12,082 bases of DNA, taken from positions 1 through 12,082 of the forward strand of contig JBJKQL010000072.1 of assembly GCA_046705265.1 (NCBI GenBank), given 5' to 3'. The translations under genes and the position numbers were made by a program. This DNA comes from JAJYTL01 sp046705265. Lineage in GTDB: Bacteria > Pseudomonadota > Alphaproteobacteria > Ferrovibrionales > Ferrovibrionaceae. The notes under the pieces were generated by a model. It did not search any database, was not told the DNA's origin, and saw only the letters and a program-made list of their open reading frames with translations. Each line of letters begins with the position of its first letter. The stretch's first letter is position 1. This document shows positions 6,591-12,082 of the stretch, piece by piece.

Positions 6591-7475
6591 TTACCCGCCG
6601 AAGCGCCGATGCCGTTCCTGATAGGAGCGGATTGCGCGCAGGAAATCGATCTTGCGGAAGGCAGGCCAATAAACGTCGGAAAAGTAGAATTCGCTGTAAG
6701 CGCTTTGCCACAGCAAAAATCCGGACAGACGGATTTCGCCGCTCGTGCGGATGATGAGATCCGGATCCGGCAGGCCCTTCATATACAGATTTTCGCTGAT
6801 CGCCGCCGTGGTGACGCGGTCGATCACCTCTTCCAGGCTGGCGCCGCTTTGCGCTTCCTGCTTAAGGAAGGAACGAACCGAATCGACAATCTCGTCACGC
6901 CCGCCATAGGCAACCGCGATGTTGAGCACCATGCTGTCGTAGGGGGCGGTCGCCTCGCGCGCCGTGTCGATCGCCGCCAAAACCGAGGGCGGTAGAAGAT
7001 CAAGCCGGCCGATCGCCTGCACCCGAACGCGACGGTGATGAATCTCGGGGTCGGTCGCAAGCGCGAGCAGCTTCTCTTCGATTGCCATCAGGATGCCCGA
7101 AACCTGGGCCGACCCACGGCCGAGATTGTCGGTGGAGAGCACCCAAAGCGTCACCGCCGGAATGCGAAACTCGCCACACCAGTCGAGAACCTCGTCCAGC
7201 TTGCCGGCACCGATGCCGTAAATTGTCTGAGGATCGGTTATTCCCCGGCGAAATCCGTGGCGGCGATTGCCGTCGAGAATAATGCCGATATGCCCCGGCA
7301 TAGCGCCGTGCCGGACTTGCCGAAAAAGCCGCTGCTCATAAAGATAATAGAGTAGCCTCTTCACCTGAGCCGTGATCGTTTCCGGCTTAACCGTCGAGGG
7401 GGCCCTTGCCCGATCATGCCCCTTGGGCGGCGATGCGGCCGCTTCAATGGATGGTCCCATAACTTGATCTACCAC
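6591..7475 (-). CDS. Rv1086-type cis-isoprenyl diphosphate synthase (UppS superfamily)
   Basis: This 294-residue protein is a cis-prenyltransferase that condenses isopentenyl diphosphate onto an allylic primer in Z configuration. The P-loop-like motif HIGIILDGNRRHG (62-74) contains catalytic Asp68. YGIGAGKLDEVLDWC (86-100) and VTLWVLSTDNL (108-118) follow. The C-terminal part has NIAVAYGGRDEIVDS, ENLYMKGLPDPDLIIRTSGE (228-247) and LSGFLLWQSAYSEFYF (250-265). These, and the N-terminal LLYYLYEQRLFRQV (41-54), resemble the mycobacterial Rv1086 branch, which makes short Z,E-farnesyl diphosphate, more than canonical proteobacterial UppS (MDGNGRWA type). Product length cannot be fixed from sequence here. 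The GTG start lies 18 nt after the holB stop with only a weak ribosome binding site (ACGGGA); an ATG at 7460 is an alternative. It is probably co-transcribed with holB. Confidence 0.9.
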   Translation of the reverse strand: MVDQVMGPSIEAAASPPKGHDRARAPSTVKPETITAQVKRLLYYLYEQRLFRQVRHGAMPGHIGIILDGNRRHGFRRGITDPQTIYGIGAGKLDEVLDWCGEFRIPAVTLWVLSTDNLGRGSAQVSGILMAIEEKLLALATDPEIHHRRVRVQAIGRLDLLPPSVLAAIDTAREATAPYDSMVLNIAVAYGGRDEIVDSVRSFLKQEAQSGASLEEVIDRVTTAAISENLYMKGLPDPDLIIRTSGEIRLSGFLLWQSAYSEFYFSDVYWPAFRKIDFLRAIRSYQERHRRFGG

Positions 7476-7493
7476 TGTTCCCGTTAAGGAAAT

Positions 7494-8594
7494 CTAAACC
7501 GTCATCGGTTCGGCCGCGCGGCGGAGCGAGAAAACCGCATTAAGCAACAATTGCTTCCGATCCAGATTGAGCGCATCCGCGAGGGCGGCATCGCGCGTGA
7601 TGTCTTCGGCGGCCGCAAGCCAGCACTTCAGTCCGAACTCGGCGACCAGCGGCCGAAGGGCGAATTCGCCCGGGACGCTCTCCGCAACGTCGCTCCTCGT
7701 TGCCGCACTTCGCATCAATCGAGATAGCCACAGCATGAGGAGATTAAGGGTAAGGGCATAAAGCCGGTCATTCTCGCGTCGAGCCAGGTGATCTGCCCAA
7801 TGATGCACGGCCGCCCAATCGAGCTGCGGAAGCGGCGCCAGCAAGGCAACCAAATCCCGATAGAGGGCGATTCCCCCAGCTTCCGCGAGGCCAAGGGCAC
7901 GGCCCGGACTGCCACCCGCGAGCTCCGCCAGCGCTTTCCGTTCGTTTTGAGGAAGGGCCGGATAGTGGCGCGAGAGCAGTGTCATGACGAGGTCATCCGA
8001 CAGCGGTCGCAAGACGAGACGGCGGCAGCGCGAACGAACGGTGGGGAGCAAGGCTTCTGGCCCCTGCGCCACAAGAAGAATCAACGACTTCTCAGGTGGT
8101 TCCTCAAGAATCTTCAATAACGCATTTGCAGCGTTTCTATTTAGTTCATCAGCGCTATCGACAATCGCAATGCGATAGCCGCTTTCGGCGGCGGTCAAGG
8201 TGAAGAACTCTCGGAGCCGCCGCACCTCGTTCACGGTAATCTCCGTCTTGCGACGGCCGTTCGTGTCGACCGGCCGCTCCACGGTTAGAAGATCCGCGTG
8301 CCCCCCTGAGGCGACCCGGCGGAAGATCGGATCATCGGCGGCGACCGCAAGGTCGTTTCCCGCGCCGAAGAGGCTCCCGCTTCGGCCAGTCGGGCCTTGT
8401 GCCAGAACGAAGCGGGCGAAGCGATAAGCAAGCGTTGCCTTGCCAGTGCCCTTGGGTCCGGTGATCAGCCAGGCATGTGGCAGCCGTCCGGAATTCCAGG
8501 CGTCAAGCAGGGCCGCCTCGGCTGCCTCGTGGCCGATTAGATCGGCGACGTCTCGTGGATGAGGAAGCTCGCCGTCATGCCCCTGCCCGGTCAT
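7494..8594 (-). CDS. holB: DNA polymerase III subunit delta' (clamp loader)
   Basis: A 366-residue AAA+ clamp-loader subunit, which with delta and gamma/tau opens the beta sliding clamp at primed sites. Residues 19-24 (LIGHEA) begin the AAA+ domain. The P-loop GPKGTGKAT is at 46-54, a degenerate Walker B with sensor region VDSADELNRNAANALLKILE at 145-164, EEPPEKSLILLV at 164-175, and the arginine-finger motif TVRSRCRRL at 185-193. The length is normal for alphaproteobacteria. The ATG at 8594 overlaps the tmk stop (ATGA), and I see no good ribosome binding site of its own, so translation is probably coupled. tmk-holB is a widespread pairing, whereas the metG that often follows is absent here. 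Confidence 0.95.
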   Translation of the reverse strand: MTGQGHDGELPHPRDVADLIGHEAAEAALLDAWNSGRLPHAWLITGPKGTGKATLAYRFARFVLAQGPTGRSGSLFGAGNDLAVAADDPIFRRVASGGHADLLTVERPVDTNGRRKTEITVNEVRRLREFFTLTAAESGYRIAIVDSADELNRNAANALLKILEEPPEKSLILLVAQGPEALLPTVRSRCRRLVLRPLSDDLVMTLLSRHYPALPQNERKALAELAGGSPGRALGLAEAGGIALYRDLVALLAPLPQLDWAAVHHWADHLARRENDRLYALTLNLLMLWLSRLMRSAATRSDVAESVPGEFALRPLVAEFGLKCWLAAAEDITRDAALADALNLDRKQLLLNAVFSLRRAAEPMTV

Positions 8595-9226
8595 GACAGG
8601 AGTTCAAACCGTTCCGCCACGGTCCGCCAGATTGCCGTCTCGATCGCCTCCGGCGTTCCCGTTGCGTCGATGACCCGGCAGCGGTCAGGATGCGCCTTGG
8701 CGATGGCGAGAAACCCTTCGCGCAACCGCTCGTGGAAATCCTGTCCCATGCGTTCGTAGCGGGCAGACGGGTCACCGCGCCATTTTGCCCGCCTCAATCC
8801 GATCTCGGCGGGCAGATCCAAAATGAAGGTGAGATCGGGCGCGAAGTCGCCGACGCTCAGATCATAAAGAGTCTCGATTGTCGTCGATGGCAGACCGAGG
8901 CCCGATCCCTGATAAGCCCTTGTCGAATCGGCGAAGCGGTCGGATACGACCCATTGACCGCGATGCAGGGCCGGCCAGATCACCTTGTCGAGATGCTCGC
9001 GCCGCGCCGCGAAGTGAAGCAGAAGCTCGCTCAGCGGCTCCCACCGCTTAGGGTCGCCTTCGACAAGCAGGCGGCGGATCTCCTCGGCCGCGGGGGTTCC
9101 CCCTGGTTCCCGGGTTTCAACGACACCGAGGCCGGCGGCAACGAGGTGACGGGTCAGCTTCGTGACCTGCGTGGTTTTCCCCGTCCCCTCGCCACCCTCG
9201 AAGGATATAAAACGTCCGGATTTCAC
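8591..9226 (-). CDS. tmk: Thymidylate kinase (dTMP kinase)
   Basis: This 211-residue enzyme phosphorylates dTMP to dTDP with ATP, a committed step in dTTP supply. The P-loop EGGEGTGKTT is at 10-19, the substrate-binding REPGG at 39-43, DRF at 96-98 and the following STRAYQGSGLGL at 101-112 (YQG 105-107). The lid region RRAKWRGDPSARYERM is at 145-160. The length is typical. The GTG at 9226 overlaps the carboxypeptidase TGA (GTGA), and its own stop overlaps the holB ATG, so three genes form a tightly coupled run. Confidence 0.97.
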   Translation of the reverse strand: MKSGRFISFEGGEGTGKTTQVTKLTRHLVAAGLGVVETREPGGTPAAEEIRRLLVEGDPKRWEPLSELLLHFAARREHLDKVIWPALHRGQWVVSDRFADSTRAYQGSGLGLPSTTIETLYDLSVGDFAPDLTFILDLPAEIGLRRAKWRGDPSARYERMGQDFHERLREGFLAIAKAHPDRCRVIDATGTPEAIETAIWRTVAERFELLS

Positions 9227-10503
9227 GGCCCCGGCGCACCCCAGACCAAATAGCGCAGCGCCGCTTCGAGCCGGTCGATTCCCTGAAGACGCGTTACACT
9301 GGCGCCGGCATAAAGTGGCATCGTGGTCGGCGTCCCCCCCGGGTAGGTAATGACCAGCGCCGCGAGTTGCTGGCCGATCGTAATCGGCGCCGGAATAGGG
9401 CTATTGTAGACTGCCGTGACTTTGACTTGCGAAGCGACCGCGCGCGGCACCGTCACCACCACGTTCTGATGCGCGACCAAGGGCACCCTCGCCTTCCCCC
9501 CCAACCAGACCTGGGCGTGAGTGACCTCCGCTCCCTTGGCGAAATATTGTTCGCTTTCGAACGCCGTGAACCCCCAGTGCAGAAGGCGCGCGCCCTCGCG
9601 CGCTCGCGCGTTCGCCGAGCGTGCGCCATTAAGAACGGCGATCAGCCGCACGCCATGTTTCTCACCCGATACGGCGAGACTGTAACCGCCTTCCTCGGTA
9701 TCGCCCGTCTTCAGGCCGTCGACGTGAAGGCTCGCGTATTTTCCGTATAACAGCGGATTCCGGTTTCCTTGACGGATGCCGTTATAACTGTAAGACACTT
9801 GTGCAAAGTAATGATAATACTGTGGAAAATCGTATATGAGATGGTCGGCGAGGATGGCGAGATCCGCGACACTCGAGTAATGGCCCGGTTTCGGCCAGCC
9901 TGACGCATCCACGAAGTGGGTGTGATCCATGCCGAGCGCCTTGGCCTCCACGTTCATCAACGTGACGAAGGCAGCTTCGGTTCCGGCAATTCCCTGGGCA
10001 AGAACGATGCAGGCGTCATTGCCTGAATCGACAACCACGCCCTGAATCAAATCGTTCACGCTGACCTCGCCGCCGACCCGGACAAACATCTTCGAGCCGC
10101 CCATCCGCCATGCCTTGGCGCTCACCGGCAACTGGGATGTGAGCTTAAGCTGTCCCGATGCCAATCGCTTGAATGTGAGATAGAGCGTCATCATTTTTGT
10201 GAGTGATGACGGCGCCGTCTCCTGATACGGATTCTTCGCATAAAGCACCTGCCCGGTCGTGGCGTCGAGAAGGATCGCTTGTCCTGCCGCCACGTCGATC
10301 GGGTTGCCGCCAAAGGCATAAACCTGGTCCTTGCCAAGGCTCTGCCACCGCCCGGAAATAATCGGTGGGAGCTTCGTCCCGCGCTGCGCGCCAAGCGCCG
10401 ATGGGGTCATCGCAGGCGCTGCGGCCGAAGCCGCGGCTGCCGCCGCCGTTCCAGCCCACGCGAAGAGCAGCGACAGACAGGAAAGCAAGGCGAGACGGCT
10501 CAT
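9223..10503 (-). CDS. D-alanyl-D-alanine carboxypeptidase, PBP5/6 (DacA/DacF) type
   Basis: A 426-residue low-molecular-mass penicillin-binding protein of family S11, which trims the terminal D-Ala from peptidoglycan stem peptides in the periplasm. The N-terminus is a signal peptide (LALLSCLSLLFAWAGTAAAA). The three active-site motifs are intact: SxxK as S100-L-T-K103, SGN at 160-162 and KTG at 265-267. Residues ~310-400 fit the PBP5 C-terminal beta domain. The end (GIDRLEAALRYLVWG) could be the amphipathic membrane anchor. The ATG is preceded by GGGGGAA with a 7-nt spacer. It sits 111 bp after rlpA and overlaps tmk by 4 nt. The commonly used symbol in this context is dacF or dacA; I cannot choose between them. 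Confidence 0.95.
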   Translation of the reverse strand: MSRLALLSCLSLLFAWAGTAAAAAASAAAPAMTPSALGAQRGTKLPPIISGRWQSLGKDQVYAFGGNPIDVAAGQAILLDATTGQVLYAKNPYQETAPSSLTKMMTLYLTFKRLASGQLKLTSQLPVSAKAWRMGGSKMFVRVGGEVSVNDLIQGVVVDSGNDACIVLAQGIAGTEAAFVTLMNVEAKALGMDHTHFVDASGWPKPGHYSSVADLAILADHLIYDFPQYYHYFAQVSYSYNGIRQGNRNPLLYGKYASLHVDGLKTGDTEEGGYSLAVSGEKHGVRLIAVLNGARSANARAREGARLLHWGFTAFESEQYFAKGAEVTHAQVWLGGKARVPLVAHQNVVVTVPRAVASQVKVTAVYNSPIPAPITIGQQLAALVITYPGGTPTTMPLYAGASVTRLQGIDRLEAALRYLVWGAPGP

Positions 10504-10614
10504 AACGGCATTCCCCCGAAGATCATCAAAGCTTGCGATATCCGCCAGCTTTATTCTCCGATCATGTCGAGATTGCGGCCAAACCCGCCGTTATGCAATC
10601 CGGAGACCGCACGC

Positions 10615-11664
10615 TTAATCGACCACGATGCGTGCGTTCGTTTGGCCAATCCCGATGAGCTCTTGAAGCATTTCATCGGCCTGGGTAACAGACCCGATCG
10701 GGCCGAGGCGAACGCGGTAGAACTGGATGCCACGCACGGTCACCCGGGTTACCTGAACCGTGCCGATGCGCGTGAGCCTCTGACGCAAGTGATTGGCGTT
10801 ACCGTAGCTTTCGAACGCGCCGGCCTGAATGAAAATATGGGTTGGATGGACCGGCTCCTGACGAAGGGTTGCGGCGAGATTGGCGTCCTGCGCGACCCAA
10901 TGCCCGACTTGGGTGCTGCTCGTTGTGGCGGGCAACACCGGGCTTGTGGCACTCCCGCTCGTTGAAGGATCGGCAGCCCCCTCCGGCGGGAGCGCCGCCA
11001 TCTGTACAGGACCCGCGGACATGGCGTGCGGGATCGCAATCGTAGCGGTACCGGAGGTCGGCGACGGTGTCGCCGTCGCCGCATCCGTTCGGTATGCCGG
11101 AGCTAGATTGGCCGCTGGCGCAGCCGCGGGGGCGCTCTGTCGAGACGCAACCATGACGTTGCTGGTTCCTGGAATCGGCGTTCCACTCGGCCCCGGCACC
11201 GCCTGCACGCGAACTTCCGCGGTGCCGGCCTCCTCGAAACCGAGAAGCTGCGCCGCGCGGCGCGTCACGTCGAGGAGACGGCCATTGACGAAGGGGCCAC
11301 GGTCATTGACCCGCAGCACGATCGACCGCCCATTCTGCAAATCTGTCACGCGCACGTAGCTTGGCAAAGGCAAGGTCGGGCTCGCCGCAGTCAGAGCGTT
11401 TTGATTATAAACCTCGCCGTCCGCGGTGAGACGCCCTTCGAACGGAATGCCATACCACGACGCGATGCCCGTCTTATCGTAATGCGGCGAGAGATGCGGG
11501 TGGTACCAGACGCCATCGACTTGGTAGGGCGCCCCAAGAATGTAGCCCTTCGCGTTGGGATAAGGTCCAGAAGACGATATAGCCGTGGGTTGACCCGCGC
11601 ATCCGGCAAGGACCAAAGCGAGTCCGAGCGTACCCCAGGCCCCAATGCGAGACACGCGCCCCAT
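10615..11664 (-). CDS. rlpA: RlpA-family septal lytic transglycosylase lipoprotein with SPOR domain
   Basis: The start is placed at the ATG at 11664, giving 349 residues. From there a lipoprotein signal runs to LVLAGC with the lipidated Cys at 22. A longer frame from 11745 would put 27 residues before the signal and overlap the upstream gene. The double-psi beta-barrel domain (~66-155) has IASWYGIPFEGRLTADGE, TLPLPSYVRVTDLQNGRS and VNDRGPF with Asp121. Residues ~155-270 form a Pro/Ala/Ser/Thr-rich linker. Residues ~276-349 are a SPOR domain (IFIQAGAFESYGNANHLRQR), which binds glycan strands lacking stem peptides at the septum. An oddity is that the usual TAAH is TAAS here (Ser95), so the catalytic-site His appears to be missing, and FHGR is FEGR. 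Neighbours mltB and dac also act on peptidoglycan. Confidence 0.92.
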   Translation of the reverse strand: MGRVSRIGAWGTLGLALVLAGCAGQPTAISSSGPYPNAKGYILGAPYQVDGVWYHPHLSPHYDKTGIASWYGIPFEGRLTADGEVYNQNALTAASPTLPLPSYVRVTDLQNGRSIVLRVNDRGPFVNGRLLDVTRRAAQLLGFEEAGTAEVRVQAVPGPSGTPIPGTSNVMVASRQSAPAAAPAANLAPAYRTDAATATPSPTSGTATIAIPHAMSAGPVQMAALPPEGAADPSTSGSATSPVLPATTSSTQVGHWVAQDANLAATLRQEPVHPTHIFIQAGAFESYGNANHLRQRLTRIGTVQVTRVTVRGIQFYRVRLGPIGSVTQADEMLQELIGIGQTNARIVVD

Positions 11665-11719
11665 TGTCTTGCCAATTCCCCCACCGGCAAAATGTCGCGA
11701 AAAGACACGAATCCGGAGT

Positions 11720-12082
11720 CTAGCGGTCACCAATTCGATCAGCAAGCAGCCCCGCCGCCGTTCCGAAGAAGACCGAACGATTCCAGTTCATCAGGGCGCT
11801 GAAATTGGGCCCGAGCAGAAACGCCGGGCCTTTCGCACCTCCGGGAAGGACAAGCGCGGCTTGTTTGTCGAGCCAGCGCGGAAAACGCTTGCCGGGAAGC
11901 GGCCGAACGCCGAGGCGACGCCATGCCGAAAGAGACCGGTTCACGCCATAGCCCACCCGCCAAGGACCGATGGCTCGGGTCAGTCGCACCGGGACTCCCC
12001 ATCCTTGCCCTCGTTTCCAGCCGGCCTTGGATAAGTAGTTCGCAGCGGAAGCGAAGACGTCGGCCTTGGAGCTCCAAATATT
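11720..12082 (-). CDS. Lytic murein transglycosylase, MltB/SltB family (C-terminal part)
   Basis: Partial: the gene enters from the right edge and the window holds the last 120 residues, ending in a stop at 11720. Recognisable family segments are DVFASAANYLSKAGWKRGQ and WGVPVR from the end of the SLT_2 (MltB-type) catalytic domain, then LSAWRRLGVRPL. After that come ALVLPGGAKGPAFLLGPNFS and MNWNRSVFFGTAAGLLADRI, the typical C-terminus of these proteins. The family cleaves the MurNAc-GlcNAc bond of peptidoglycan and forms 1,6-anhydro ends; the catalytic Glu lies upstream, outside the window. It ends 55 bp before the rlpA start. This mltB-rlpA-dac order is common in alphaproteobacteria. Confidence 0.88.
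   Translation of the reverse strand, partial: NIWSSKADVFASAANYLSKAGWKRGQGWGVPVRLTRAIGPWRVGYGVNRSLSAWRRLGVRPLPGKRFPRWLDKQAALVLPGGAKGPAFLLGPNFSALMNWNRSVFFGTAAGLLADRIGDR

Noticed and set aside
11665..11745. Longer RlpA start at 11745
   Set aside because: It would place 27 residues ahead of a clear lipoprotein signal peptide and overlap the mltB end; the ATG at 11664 gives a standard lipobox position.
1..12082. CRISPR arrays, tRNA or rRNA genes, riboswitches
   Set aside because: No regularly spaced repeats, cloverleaf-like sequences or recognisable rRNA/riboswitch cores were seen on either strand.

Overview
The window looks like part of a high-GC alphaproteobacterial chromosome. The main evidence is the right-hand half, where mltB (partial), rlpA, a PBP5-type dac gene, tmk and holB lie in one leftward run, an order typical of Alphaproteobacteria. 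I cannot name the genus from sequence alone.

Layout. (A) 1-2979, plus strand: a compact accessory operon. It holds an unrecognised 128-residue protein with a GTG start behind a perfect AGGAGG, then a 731-residue RecD2-type helicase joined to it by a GTGA stop/start overlap, then a second GTGA overlap into a truncated gene. Only the N-terminal ~39 residues of that last gene look like the DUF6880 family before homology stops. (B) 2980-3282: a junction with no convincing gene but several perfect inverted repeats. (C) 3283-6052, minus strand: a three-ORF recombinase module. A 492-residue tyrosine-recombinase-like protein appears to have lost nearly all catalytic residues. A 54-residue basic ORF overlaps both neighbours. 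A 381-residue tyrosine recombinase keeps Arg, Lys, Arg, His and Tyr but has Asn where the first catalytic His is usual. (D) 6053-6590: a comparatively AT-rich spacer carrying the putative leader of the module, including a 10-bp-arm palindrome. (E) 6591-12082, minus strand: the conserved cell-wall and replication cluster, read from right to left as mltB-rlpA-dac-tmk-holB. Where many relatives have metG next, this window has a cis-prenyltransferase resembling the actinobacterial Rv1086 type.

How the parts fit. The right cluster couples septal and peripheral peptidoglycan remodelling (MltB, RlpA, D,D-carboxypeptidase) with dTTP supply (Tmk), the clamp loader (HolB) and isoprenoid chain synthesis. 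tmk overlaps both dac and holB by 4 nt, and the prenyltransferase starts 18 nt after holB. The recombinase module sits between this cluster and the broken helicase operon. The simplest reading is that an integration or rearrangement involving the recombinases removed the rest of the third helicase-operon gene and separated holB from its usual downstream neighbours. That is inference; no clear pair of attachment sites was found.

The most interesting item is the recombinase module: an apparently non-catalytic recombinase homologue, a translationally coupled micro-ORF and a near-canonical recombinase, with a palindrome in the leader.
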